Below are positions 1-10,690 of a stretch of 64,000 nucleotides of DNA, one piece after another. The stretch lies in contig NC_133773.1 in assembly GCF_003597395.2 (NCBI RefSeq), positions 128,483,716-128,547,715 on the forward strand. Direction: 5' to 3'. A program made the position numbers and the translations under genes. Every line of letters starts with the position of its first letter. Positions within the stretch are counted from its first letter, which is position 1. The notes beneath the pieces were generated by a model. That model ran no database searches, was not told the origin of the DNA, and saw only the letters and a program-made list of their open reading frames with translations. The DNA comes from Chelonoidis abingdonii (Eukaryota; Chordata; Testudines; Testudinidae).

Positions 1-139
1 GGAAACTTATTCTCTGTTATATTTTGTATATTTTGCAGTGTTGTTGTAGCAGTTTTGGTCCCAGGATATGGGCAGTCAACTGCATAAATGAAGCCTAAAA
101 ACATTAAATTAAAATGACCTTTCTCTGACAGTTGTATGG

Positions 140-330
140 CCCTGCCCACATCACCATGGTCTCTGAGCTCTTCGATAACTTTAATTCATTTATCCTCACC
201 ATGGAAGTGTCCTCTCATCGCAGGTGCACCCTCTTATGGCTGGGTTGATGTGGCAGCTCTCCTGCTCCTTTGGTACCCTGTGCTCAGGCCCTGTGGTGGT
301 CTCTTCCCAGTAGTTGGTTCTCCGGCGAGG
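140..330. repeat. Possible ancient SINE-like fragment
   Basis: The stretch around 165-205 resembles the tail of old amniote SINE/MIR-like repeats (a phrase on the theme of 'tttatcctcacc'). No tRNA-like promoter boxes are visible and no splice-bounded exon can be supported. The open frame across 136-360 has no recognisable protein features. Assignment is from pattern recognition only. Confidence 0.25.
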
Positions 331-344
331 TCATTTTTAGTCCT

Positions 345-790
345 TCTCATAGACTCATAGACTTATACACTTTAAGGTCAGAAGGGACCATTATGATCAT
401 CTAGTCTGACCTCTTGCACAATGCAGGCCACAGAATCTCACCCATCCACTTCTATAACAAACCCCTAACCTATGTCTGAGTTACTGAAGTCCTCAAATTG
501 TGGTTTGAAGACCTCAGGCTGCAGAGAATCCTCCAGCAAGTTGACCCGTGCCCCATGCTGCAGAAGAAGGCGAAAAACTCTCAGGCCTCTGCCAATCTGC
601 TCTGGAGGAAAATTCCTTACCCCAAATGTGGCGATCAGTTAAACCCTGAGCATGTGGGCAAGACTCACCAGGCAGCACCCAGGAAAGAATTCTCTGCAGT
701 AACTCAGATCCCATCCCATCTAACATCCCATCACAGACCACTGGGCATACTTACCTGCTGATAATCAAACATCAGTTGCCAAAATTAATT
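345..790 (-). mobile_element. CR1 LINE 3' fragment, antisense
   Basis: On the minus strand this reads as the 3' untranslated end of a CR1-type LINE. Near the right-hand start of the plus text is the tail complement (353-410, 'gaccattatgatcatctagt'), followed by UTR sequence that recurs in sense orientation at 18,418-18,672 (shared blocks include the 'tttttcgcc...ctctgcagcatg' region). CR1 copies are usually 5'-truncated and this one carries no ORF2 sequence, so it is a dead fragment. Left boundary is approximate. Confidence 0.7.
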
Positions 791-799
791 GCCAAAATT

Positions 800-1390
800 A
801 GGCTATACCATCTTCTGGGGAGACCTAAGTCCAACATACCACTGGCCTGGTGGTGGCGTCACACCAGTGGTTTGGCCCAATTTCATGCAGGGCAGTTTTT
901 GGCTCTGGGGTCTCCATGCCCTCCAAGGGCTAGTAGGGGAACCCAGGCCCACCCTACTCAGGGCCCCTGTATGAAGCAGTTGAAGTTGGTCTGTTCAGAC
1001 CCTCTTCTGTATCCCTTGGCTACTTCCTACTGTGACCTGCAGCTAGGCCTCTCACAGCCTTGTCCTTGGCTGATTCCTTTGCAGGTCCCAAAACAAAGGT
1101 GAGCCAAACTAGTTGAGGAACAAAAAGGTTCTGCACCAGGCCCACCTGTGCTGCCACTTAGGAGTCTCTCGTTAGCTCTAGCCCCATCTGATCATTCCTC
1201 GAAAGAGACTTCAAAGCTGTCTCTGGTTAAGCTCTAGCCCCAGGTTCATAGGGCTAGTTCAAGATGTCTTCTCCCTCTTCTGGTCAGTTACTACTGAGCT
1301 GGGCTTTTCCTCTTATTTCCTCCCTCCAGGCTTGATACCTTGCACTGATAATGGGGTGGGGCTGACTGGGCCTCATTAACTCTCCTTGGT
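800..1390. other. No gene seen; repeat-like region
   Basis: About 590 bases without a supported gene. Overlapping open frames of 61-108 codons occur but show no domain, no splice logic and no compositional signal. The text has an LTR- or satellite-like feel, for example 'ctctagcccca' recurs at 1176 and 1231, but I cannot name a family. Confidence 0.3.
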
Positions 1391-1394
1391 CTGT

Positions 1395-1560
1395 GTGGGG
1401 TCACTGTGAGGTAGGGCAGTGCTATTATCCTTATTTTACCAGGGGGGAACTAATGCACAGAGAGTCTAAGAGACTTGCCCAAGGCCAGATGGGAAGTTTG
1501 TGCAGGGCAAGGTATTTTGCCCAGGACTCCCAAGTCCCAGGCTGGAGCATCCTTGCTTTC
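1395..1560 (+). repeat. MIR-like SINE fragment
   Basis: The core reads 'attatccttattttacc', then an element like 'agagacttgcccaaggcc', which is the hallmark core-to-tail order of MIR-type core-SINEs. Divergence is high. The overlapping open frame at 1393-1686 starts inside this repeat and is treated as chance. Confidence 0.6.
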
Positions 1561-1794
1561 AAATTAATGATGCCAAGGGAACTCTTGTGGAATATCCAGC
1601 AATACTTTTGTGGTGTGGCTTTATTGGAAGGTGTGTGCACTGGTGCTGCAGTATTCACAAATAGCAAAGCCACAGATAAGATCTGAAGGCTTTCATTTAG
1701 GTATTTAAATCTGGATGTAGGCACCTGACTCTAAGGACTCATATGTGAACGTTTGCCTCAGTTTCTGTGTGGGGTGTATTAGTACTTTTTATTT

Positions 1795-1945
1795 GTGTTA
1801 CTGTCACGCCTTGCAGCCCTAGTCATAGACCAGGGCTCCTTTGTGCTAAGTGAAGAACAAAAACACAGCCCTGTTCCAAAGAATATACTTGGATCAACTG
1901 GTTTGTAAATTCTGACAACAGACAGACGTTGTCTGTAAAGTAAAC
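1795..1945 (-). repeat. SINE-tail-like repeat, antisense
   Basis: The phrase around 'gtgctaagtgaagaacaaaaacacagccctgttcc' in positions 1841-1885 resembles, in antisense, a frequent amniote repeat tail also seen in sense at about 7,650-7,715 and 45,090-45,180 in this window. It has no coding content. Confidence 0.35.
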
Positions 1946-2260
1946 CCACATCAATCAGTGCAGCACACCTCATTGAATTAACTTAAATCATAGCATGAGG
2001 AGAAACGTATTTTATTTAAAAATGTGATGAAAAATGAAGTCGTAATGAAGCTAACAACTGGACAGCTACAACAAGATAAACAAACACTGATGTTTTAGAC
2101 GTGCATGCTGCATAAAAACTGTTCACTCGAGGAGGAGAAGGTGGAATTAATCTAGCAATGATTGAAAGATACTAACCTTTTAGTCCCATTGAGCTTCAGA
2201 ATAATGCATTTAATTGAAACAATCTTCCACAGTATATGGAGCATCATACCAGCATAAGTT

Positions 2261-2437
2261 GGGGGAGGGCTAGCTCAATGGTTTGAGCATTAGCCTGCTA
2301 AACTCAGGGTTGTGAGCTCAATCCTTAAGGGGGCCATTTAGGGAACTGGGGCAAAAATCTGTCTGGGGATTGGTCCTGCTTTAAGCAGGGGGTTGGACTA
2401 AATGACCTGAGGTCCCTTCCAACCCTGACATTCTATA
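2261..2437 (+). mobile_element. tRNA-derived SINE with CR1-like tail
   Basis: A classic composite SINE. The 5' part keeps pol III promoter boxes: box A 'tagctcaatgg' (2271-2281) and box B 'gagctcaatcc' (2314-2324). The 3' end (about 2390-2437) is CR1-like, containing 'ggtcccttccaaccctgaca' followed by 'ttctat'. This tail lets CR1 reverse transcriptase recognise the RNA. Turtle tRNA-Lys-type SINEs have this plan, and it is the strongest single clue to the host group. Both boxes look intact, but transcription cannot be judged from sequence. Confidence 0.85.
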
Positions 2438-2439
2438 AG

Positions 2440-5400
2440 TGAATCTCCTATTGAATGTATGTGGTGATAAATGTCATATACATTGCTTAGTTATTTGGCT
2501 GTTGCAGAACCATTGATTGGTATGTGAGGTGCTTTTTCTTTTTGTCCCAGAAATGTCCTTTCTGCTTTTGTACTTCCTTAAAAAAAAAGTTTCTTTGAGA
2601 GTAGAAAACCACAAATTAAATCAGTTGGCAGTATTGAGTTTATGCCACAAACTTTATATTATTTAAACATGTCAATTTTCTTTTAAACAGAAAAAAGAAA
2701 CCCTCCTGGAAAGTTATAAAATGTATCATTTTATGAGATTGGGCTCTAGGAAGAGAGAGAAGAGAAAAGAATAGGAGGAAGGAGAGAGATTAATATAGAG
2801 AAGGGAGAAGTTTGACAGAGGGAAGACAAAAGGAAAACAGAAGTAAGGAATAAAAAATGAGAGATGGTTAAAATGGTCAAATTCAGCTCCATTTCTGGGG
2901 CCTGATTTACCACTGTACCACTACAGTTTTGCACAATGTTGATTTTACAGTTCAGGTTGGTGTGTAGTCACATCTGAGTTTCTGCTTCAGCCCATTATGG
3001 AGACAGAGCACACTGACAACATTCAGATCAAACTCTGGATTGGGATTTTGAGCACACCCAAAGCCTGGGTGTATTCAGATGCAGAGTTTTGATCTGAGAA
3101 CTTTTTAAATAAAATATACAGTATACCTGAACTAAGGCTAAATCACAGTGCCCTAGGCTTGCCAGTCCTAGCCTCCACTCTCCTGCTGTGTTTGCTTGCT
3201 GCTTTCCTACAAAGTTGGCTCTCCTGCAACCACTGTTCTTGTGTCCCCAATGCTCAAGAGATGGGATGCCAGAACCCAAGTTCTTCCTCAGTGACCCATT
3301 GCCCATGAGAACATCCATCATCTCGCTTAGGTGTGATGGGGTCCCACAGCAAGGAATGATCCCTTCCCTCTCACTGCTCTGACCTTGCCTGGGCTTTATG
3401 GCCTTGGTCCACCATAGGATTTAGGCAAGTGCTTAGTTTTAAGCATGCTAGTAATCCCACTGGTTTCATTGCAACGTGTTTGGTGACCGTTTCCCCACTG
3501 CCAGTCATTTGTTATTGTTCCCACCCCAGACAGTGTGTCCTGGGACACAGAATCCTTAAGCACAGTTCCTGGTGCATTGCTTATATGGACACCAGAAACT
3601 GTGAACCTCAGCTTGCAAAGATACAAGCTTGCCTCACCAGGCATAACGACAGCATGCTCAGGTAAGCTGTTTTCCTATGGTAACATCTGTCTACAGACCA
3701 TAAGTCTGTTTGTCGCTCTGTCAATACTCAAAGGAATAGGGGCGTATTTAGGTCTGGATCAGGATTTGATTTAGGTTGACTGTTCAGGTTCAAAGCTGAA
3801 CCAGAGAACATGGTTCCAGTTTGGATTTGACAGCACCAAAGTCCTGATATCTGTTCTCATGAGATTCCAGCCCTAAATGACAGAAAACCCACATAGTGAG
3901 CGGATACTGCAAGATTTCCTGACATCTACAGTCCAGGAGGTTTTTAGCTATATCCAAACTAGAACCATAAAATATATCCCTTCTGGTCTGAGATCTGACT
4001 TGAAACCAAAACCAAACAGGGTAGATTTAGACTGCCAAAATCCAAAGAGTCTAGATTGGAGGTTCTAGTTTGGTCATATATTTATGTATGAAAAATATTA
4101 GATCCTTTATCAACTAGATTTAGTGAGAGCAAACTGAAAAATGGCTAATAAAAGTATTACTGAAACATAACTGCCTGCTTCTAGATTATTATTTCAGACA
4201 GTTTAAAAAAGTAATGCTAGTGAAATGTGTTTAAACATGAATATCAGTTTGAGACTTCAGTTCTGATCACGCTAGATGACACTTAATAACCATGACCAAC
4301 CTCTCCTCAAATCATTACCATTCGTATAGCCACAAAAGGCAAACTTGATGAGAGAATGAGGAGCTAGTAGGAGTCTCAGGCTAAGCATACAACGGTGGGA
4401 TAGCTATAAATGAACCTTTTCAACCATAAATTACATGTGGCCAGTAATTCCCTTTTCTCTTTCCCCTCCTCCCCTCTTCCACTCTGAAAACCTCAGGACA
4501 AAGGCTTGCCTCTCTGAAGGATGCCTTTATGGAGGATTAAGCAGCTTTTGTTGACAAAATACAAATTACAACTCCTTTACTTAGTGTCCCGCCTTCTCAG
4601 CTGGGCTCCAGTCCCTGAGGGACAGGCTCTATTACCCCTGTGTAGATGAAGAGCTCAGAATGGGCAGATGTAATTATTAACACCATTCAATGGGGTGTCT
4701 TTCTGAATTATCAATTAAAAATCTTGACTGTTTTTCCTTGCACTCAATAGAATGGTGATGTCAGATAATCTATTGCATAGTGCAGCGTTATATGCATATT
4801 TAAACAGCGTACTTCTTTGCTTTTTATTCCACGGGCAGTGTGGGGGTGAGGAGGACTCCTGGGAGGCAGCACAAAGAGCCCCTGTCATTCGTTTGAGTCA
4901 AAATTCTTTTGGAAAATATTGTCGCCTTCCACCCGTGCAAACAGGTCCTGTAGAGATAGCCAAACACGCAAGATGTGCCTAATATCTCCTAAAGTGACAA
5001 ACGAGCATTTGCGAGAGTGCATCGAAATGGCTCTTTTGATGTGGCTCCATTAAAATGCATAGTTCGCATTAGAACGTCCAAAGGCAACAGACACATGAAC
5101 ATAGAATAAAAATAGAACTTAAACAATGTGATTAAAATTAAACAACAATATGCAAGTGGTGCCGAGAGTTGTCATGTCTGGACTGAAGGAGAAGAGGGAT
5201 AAATCAAGCTGTGGGAGAAGGGATTGGGTTCACTGGAGCAATGATACACAGGGTTCCGAGTTAGAGTTCTGTTAACCATGCCTCTGGAATCTGTATATTT
5301 GTACTTACAGTCTTTCAAGACCATTCTTTCTTGGGAGCTTGCTAGAATATATTGCTCCAGTTGCATGTGAAACCCCCAAATACATAATTATGTGAGTATG

Positions 5401-5480
5401 GGTGCATGTGGGGGGGAAACCTTATCCAAACTTTTTAGAATATTAAAAAAATAAATAAACAAAAGCATCAGGCCCAATCC
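2440..5480. other. Long non-coding stretch, no supported gene
   Basis: About 3 kb with only short open frames. It includes a purine-rich tract (2745-2860), simple A/T runs, and a text block at 3750-4075 rich in 'ggtctggatc' and 'ggttcaaagctgaacc' motifs that looks like a dispersed repeat. An exon-like segment at 3532-3661 and a CpG-retaining stretch at 4750-5060 are discussed under findings. No host exon can be claimed with confidence. Confidence 0.4.
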
Positions 5481-5665
5481 AGTCATATTGTTCTTAATTC
5501 TTGTCTCATTGACAACAGTTTGATTTGGGCCAGATCCTCATCTAGTGTAAATGGGCCTTATTCTCCATCACTGATGGCCATTCACAGTATCTGGCCTATT
5601 GACTTTAACAGAATTATTCCTGATTCACACAGGCATAGCTGAGATCAGAATCTGGCCCAGAATGC
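5480..5665. repeat. Short palindromic MITE-like repeat
   Basis: The segment opens with 'caggcccaatccagtc', contains 'gggccagatcctcatctagt' and closes with 'gatcagaatctggccca', so its ends are roughly inverted complements. Related phrases on the theme 'gatcctca...gtgtaaat' recur at several other sites in this window. It has no open frame and resembles a non-autonomous DNA element, but the family is not named. Confidence 0.45.
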
Positions 5666-5669
5666 GTAT

Positions 5670-7045
5670 GCTCGTGTAGGATATTTTATTCTCAACTTAT
5701 GCATCAGTCAGTGACTAACGGGCATTGTCCATTCCAATCCAGTTAGTGTAAAGAAAATAGAGGTTTTCAAATGATCCTCTGAAAGATGACGCTTTCCAGG
5801 CAGGGGGTATCGCCACTCTCCAGTTTTGCTTTCAAAAACAGAGCAGATCAAAAACCAGCCACAAATACTAGAAGCAGGGAGGCTGAGCTGAAAATGCAGC
5901 ATCAGACAAAGAAATAACTGCTGGGCGACTGGAAAGCCTTGTGGGCTGGACATGCGCCTTCAGCAGTTTAGGAGCTTATTTTATTAGCACTTAAGGCCTA
6001 GAAGTAGCAACTGAACTCTTGACATGCTGGACCCCTTCCATCCATTGCCTAATACAATCCCAGTTCTCTCCCCTCCACTTTCCAGAATCATGCTTATTTA
6101 ATAGTAGGCAATACCTAACCCCCTGTTTTGTTTGTGTTATTCTACCTCAGCCCTGTAAAAGCTTGCCGACCATAATATATGTCTGAGTGCTTTTAAGATG
6201 CATCGCTCAACTCCAAAGACTTTCTCCAAGATGAATAGCAATTGAACTTAATCCAATTTTTTTTTAATGTGGTATGTGCCCTTTACTTACTCCATCATTT
6301 ATATCTCACTCCATTTAAAATATTCGCAGTTTGTTTTCAATACTATCTGGCTGGGCTTCAATCTGGGTTTAACAAATGTTAGATGTTATATTCACTTGCA
6401 TACTTCAGTTTTTATCCTGAGGGGGAAAAATTGCCTGCACGGTGATTTAAAGAATATGTTTGTGGCCTTTATTTGTTATTCATTTTTTTTTTTTTTGTTT
6501 TAAATGCCTTCATCTCTTGACCTTATAAGGTGCAGACTGTCTTTCACTGAACTCTAGCTGGGTGGCCTGACTCAGCCAACAGCCCTGCAAGCTCATCCCA
6601 TTAAAGTCATTATGTTTATTCCTTATTTCAACAAACCAACCTGGATTTCAAGGCAGGAAAAAAAATAGGGGGAGGGGAGGATGGCTGGGTGGAGGGATGC
6701 ACTGCAGGTCTATTTGGACACAACACTAAGATTTTCATATGCAATGCATGCAAATTCCATTTACAGATATGCGGCAAAGCAGGAGCCGTCTGCATTCCTT
6801 GTTGATAATGTGTTTCTTCGAACTTGTAGGGGCTGTTCTTTTTCTTACGTAATTTGGGAAACATTTATTTCGGTTAAAAAGAGATTAAAAGGGATGGCCG
6901 CAACCAAAATGGCTTCACATTATCAACACCACCACTTAGCCCCCCATCCTGCAAACTCTGACATATTTCTCCTACATGCAACTGGTCTCATTCTCTTCAG
7001 AAGAACATGTGAACAAACATGATGACCATACTTAGCTCTTACTTA
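5670..7045. other. Non-coding stretch, no supported gene
   Basis: No domain-bearing frame. It contains poly-T and poly-A runs (6258, 6484) and a repeat-free segment at about 6690-6960 with an octamer-like motif, discussed under findings as a candidate regulatory element. Confidence 0.4.
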
Positions 7046-7049
7046 GCAC

Positions 7050-7170
7050 TCTTCATTTGTAGGTGTCAAAGCACTTTCCACAGTAGGGTAAATTGTCATT
7101 TCCCTTATTTGATAGGTGAAGAAACTGAGGCATGAAAACTTGTGTTAACTTGGCCCCAAGCCCATGGCCC
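7050..7170 (+). repeat. MIR-like SINE fragment
   Basis: Contains 'aaattgtcatttcccttatt' followed by 'gaagaaactgaggcatg', the conserved core of MIR-type SINEs, and then a degraded 'cttggccccaagcccatgg' tail. It is a short diverged copy without promoter boxes. Confidence 0.6.
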
Positions 7171-7489
7171 TACACACTGGCACACATTAAGGATTACTTC
7201 CATGAGAATGGGTTAAAATGTAAGTGACTCAGGGCAAAGTTTTTTCTTTAAAAATCCACTCTCACCCATGGCAACATAGAACTAGTAAATAACAACCCTC
7301 ATTCTACACAGGGCACCATTGGCATGCATGGTGCTTTACAGGCATCACAAGTCACAGACCTTGCCTCGAGGGGTTTAGAATCTAATGCAGAGAAGGGACA
7401 CAATGAATTAAAGGTAACAGACCATCAGGGTGGGAGAAGCAGTAGAAAACAGTAGAAAACGAATACAGCTGGTAGGAGAACTGAATGGG

Positions 7490-7725
7490 AGAAAGTACTT
7501 GGTCCAGTGGATAGGGCACTGCCCTAGACTCAAGAGACCCACCAATGCTTTGTTCATAGCTTTGCCACTGACCAGGGCTGTGACCGTGGGCAAGTCATGT
7601 AAACTCCGTGTTTGCCTGTCACTTCATCTGTCCTGTCTATTTAAGCTATGTAAGCTCTTCAGGGCATGGACCTCTTATACAGTTGTACAGCACCAAGCAC
7701 GATGGGGCTCTGACCTGGTCAGCCA
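7490..7725 (+). repeat. MIR-like SINE with common amniote tail
   Basis: The 5' text 'gtggatagggcactgcccta' and 'gtgggcaagtcatgtaa' follows the order of MIR-type SINEs. The 3' part (about 7650-7715) with 'tgtacagcaccaagcacgat' is a tail that recurs near 45,130. Several open frames overlap it by chance. Diverged and inactive. Confidence 0.55.
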
Positions 7726-8059
7726 GTAGGCTGTACAGTAATACAAATGAAAACAATACAAATCCTGTTTATGTAACCCACACAACTTCTGGGTGTGGTG
7801 TTCTGACCCAACTAGTGCTAGAGAGAGGGAAAGAGAGAGCGATAAATGAGTCTGCTCTACAGCTTTAGTTAACAGCCAGTTGGCTTTTAGTTCACGCAGT
7901 AGAGGCTCATGCGCTAAGCTCCAGATGTTCCAGGTTTGACCCTGCCCACCAATCACCAGGCTCTGTCGGCGTTATGCTTACAGTTATGGTAAATTGTGAT
8001 GGTAGAGCTATGTCCCTCTTCAAGTCCCATACTGCTATGTGTCTTTTTTTCTCGGCCAA

Positions 8060-8500
8060 TGATTATATGTCCCCCTTTGAGTTAAGCAGATCAATAAAAA
8101 TGAAGGTCAAGGGGTGATTTGATTACAGTGTTTGCGTATCTTCAAGGGGAGAAAATATTGGATACTGAAAGGCTCTTTAATTTGGCCGAGAAAGGCATAG
8201 CCAGAACCAGAGGTTGGAAGCTAAAGCCAGACACATTCAAAATAGACATAAGGCACACATTTTTAACAGTGAGCATGATTCATCACTGGAACAAACTACC
8301 AGAGAAAGTGGAGGATTCTCCATCTCTTAAGTCAAAACTGGATGCCTTTTTGGGAAGAGATGCTTTAGTCAAACACAGGTTATTTGGCTTCATATAGGAG
8401 TAACTGGGTGAAATTCTATATGGCCTGTCATATACAGGAGGTCAGACTAGATGACCTAATGGTGTTTTGTGGCCTTAGAATCAGTGAATTCTCTCTAGAT
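8060..8500 (+). mobile_element. CR1 LINE 3' fragment with ORF2 end
   Basis: The open frame at 8119-8397 ends with 'HHWNKLPEKVEDSPSLKSKL', the typical C-terminal text of CR1 ORF2, and the following UTR contains 'aggtcagactagatgaccta'. No reverse transcriptase or endonuclease sequence is present, so this is a 5'-truncated copy, as most CR1 insertions are. It lies just upstream of the gypsy element and does not share its frame. Confidence 0.8.
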
Positions 8501-8899
8501 CTGTATTATTAAGTTTTTTTTGATGTACACAGTCCTATCAGTTGCACAGTGAGAAGTGCCAGCACTGGCCCAACATCTCACACAGGGACTGTTCTCTTTT
8601 TGTTTCTAGTAAATGTTTTTCTCATTTTCTGAATGTTCACAAAGACAAACAAATAAGCCAAGCTACTGTGACTCACTCACCAGAATTCAAGAACAATGCC
8701 AGTCAATGTCTGGAGAAAGGGGTGCATCAGGCCAAAGCACGGAGAGACTGGAATTGCTTAGCAAACCTTATTAGATTGAGTGGCAGAGAAGCAAAACAAA
8801 TGACTGAACTGGTTAAACGAAGACATCCCCTAAATGAATGTCTGTAAAATGGATACACTATGCCAGATACAAGTGCTGTCAACTGTAGCATGTTTATCA

Positions 8900-9066
8900 C
8901 CACTGGGGAGTGGATATAGTCTGAGTTCCTGTTGTCCCCAGTTACAAGAGACAGTCAGGATGAGCTGCAACAGAGAACCTAATACTCAAGGGACATTCCT
9001 CACTGGGGAGTTCTCTAGTTGCTGCTTAATGCATGGTTCTTTGTGTTTGCGTGCTTGTGTAACGTG
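8900..9066 (+). mobile_element. Probable 5' LTR of the gypsy element
   Basis: This segment shares 'tggggagttctct' and the following 'gttgctgcttaa' with 18,973-19,125, at the other end of the gypsy element. It is followed at once by 'tggtgtcagaaatga' (9068), the right place and form for a Ty3/gypsy primer-binding leader. The LTR pair is strongly diverged, suggesting great age. The left border is not resolved; the right border is set by the leader. Confidence 0.5.
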
Positions 9067-9119
9067 GTGGTGTCAGAAATGAATGAATCCCTTTCTCTGA
9101 AGGAGTAAAGAAAAGAAAA

Positions 9120-9660
9120 GAGGCCCCTGGATTGGTGAGTGAGTGGGGGAAATGGAAAATCAGGGAGGAGACCTGTTATAGGCAGTATGTAATGGAAGCT
9201 GGGAGAGGCTAAGCCACCCCAAACCTCATGCTGCCACAGGGGGTGTCAGTGGCAGATTACGGCACGGGGCCCCCGGCCAATTTGGGGCCCCCAGAAAAAT
9301 CTCATCCGCCACAGCCCTGGGGCTGGAGGAGCTCTTGCTTCCCTCTGCAGCCAGCACAGAGCTTTTACAGTTTCTAAGCTGCAGTGGTGGTGGTGGTGGG
9401 AGAGTGGAAAGGAATTAGTGGGGACAGGGCCTTGGAGGGAAGAAGCAGAGTGTGGGTAGAATGAGGACAGACCCAGGGGGAAGCGGCAGAATGGGGTGGG
9501 GTCATGGGTGGGGTGGTGGCCATGGGGTGGTGCCACAGTCCCGGCTGAGTTCTCAGCCCCTCCGCCCCCACTGCCCCAAATGGGGCCTTGACCGGAAGAG
9601 GCGGGACAAGGGGCTAGCCTGCCCAATGGGAAGCTTCATCCACCACCCATGAGACCTGTG
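9120..9660. repeat. GC-rich insertion inside the gypsy leader
   Basis: G/C-rich sequence with 'ggggcccccggccaatttgg' (9266-9285) and a (GGT)n run at about 9385. It sits between the gypsy leader and the gag-like text and has a composition unlike both flanks. It resembles the GC-rich non-autonomous DNA elements seen elsewhere in the window. I cannot place its exact ends. Overlapping frames on both strands are composition artefacts. Confidence 0.4.
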
Positions 9661-9724
9661 ACAATTGCAGCAGGAAGGAGGCAGAGCCCTGTCTCAGTGC
9701 AGAAATGGAGCCCTGTTAGCTCTG

Positions 9725-10403
9725 TTAGAGAAGTTTAATTCTGGCAACTCAGGACTTGCTGGATCTGGAGAATTGAATAATTCTAGATGGCTTCTGATTT
9801 AACTGAGGAAGCAGGTAAATGCCCTGATATTTGCCATTTCTGATGCTAGTGTTGATACCCCTCTCTGATGAGGAAAAGGAAGAATACTTCAGATTGAAAG
9901 AAGGTTTCAGTGCCTTTGTCATAGGCACACAGAATATTATATATGAAAGGGTCAAACGTAATAGGAGGTGCCAGGAACAAAGGGAAACAGTTGAGACTTT
10001 TATTATTGCAGTTTGTTGTCTTGCTGAACATCGCAAATACGGAATGTTAAAGGAAGAACTAATGAGAGTCAGGATAGAGGATAGTATAAGAGACATCAGC
10101 TTATCAAGTATCAGAGGGGTAGCCGTGTTAGTCTGAATCTGTAAAAGCAGCAGAGAATCCTGTGGCACCTTATAGACTAACAGACGTTTCGAATCATGAG
10201 CTTTCGTGGGTGAATACCCACTTCGTCAGATGAACGTCTGACGAAGTGGGTATTCACCCACGAAAGCTCATGATCCGAAACGTCTGTTAGTCTATAAGGT
10301 GCCACAGGATTCTCTGCTGCATCAACTTATCAGCGCAGCTTCAGTTAGAGCCAGATCTCTCACTAGAAAAAGTGAGAATGTGAGAAACCATAAAGAAGCG
10401 GTA
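9725..10403 (+). pseudogene. Gypsy gag-like segment, interrupted
   Basis: The frame at 9831-10136 carries 'IIYERVKRNRRCQEQRETVE' and then 'TFIIAVCCLAEHRKYGMLKE', recognisable as the gag/capsid-like N-terminal part of a Ty3/gypsy polyprotein. Matching text resumes after a Penelope insertion (10,107-10,320) at 10,321, and stops at the MITE at about 10,404. The frame is closed by the first insertion and by stops before 9831, so no product is expected. Confidence 0.7.
10107..10320. mobile_element. Palindromic Penelope-like insertion
   Basis: It begins 'agtatcagaggggtagccgt' and consists mainly of two ~84-bp arms (10,147-10,230 and 10,237-10,320) that are nearly perfect inverted complements around a 6-base centre. 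The arms contain 'gtggcaccttatagactaac', the terminal motif shared with the Penelope copies at 13,225 and 38,193. A 12-bp target duplication with one mismatch flanks it: 'atcagcttatca' (10,095-10,106) and 'atcaacttatca' (10,321-10,332). No coding sequence remains. Confidence 0.75.
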
Positions 10404-10690
10404 ATGTGGCTGAGGGTTTGTCTACACTGGTACTTCATCAGCAAAACTTTTTGTTGTTTGGGGGTGTTAAAAAACCATACCCCCAAATGACAAAGTTTTA
10501 CCAATGAAAAGCACTGGTGTGAACAGTGATCTGTCAGCAGGAGCGTTCTCCTGCCGACAAAGCTGCTGCGACTCGTGGTAAAGTATTTTTATTGGCAAGA
10601 GAGCTCTCTTCTGCTGACAAACAGCAGCTACACTGCAAGCCTTCTAGCAGCACAGCTGTAGTGGCACAGCCATGTTGCTAAAAGCCTCAT
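10404..10690. mobile_element. MITE with 'gtctacact' type ends
   Basis: Left end 'gagggtttgtctacactgg'; right end contains 'tagtgtggccacagcctta', an imperfect inverted match. Internal text 'tctcctgccgacaaagctg' and 'gagagctctcttctgctgac' is shared with the copies at 38,996-39,242 and 61,518-61,812. It interrupts the gypsy reading frame, which resumes near 10,690. It is non-coding and non-autonomous; family (Harbinger- or hAT-like) not certain. Confidence 0.6.

Noticed and set aside
9246..9652. Frames on both strands in the GC-rich insertion
   Set aside because: Composition effect; no protein features.
10147..10320. Palindrome considered as a CRISPR-like or terminator hairpin
   Set aside because: Single pair of arms with a target duplication and Penelope motifs; no array structure and the genome is eukaryotic.
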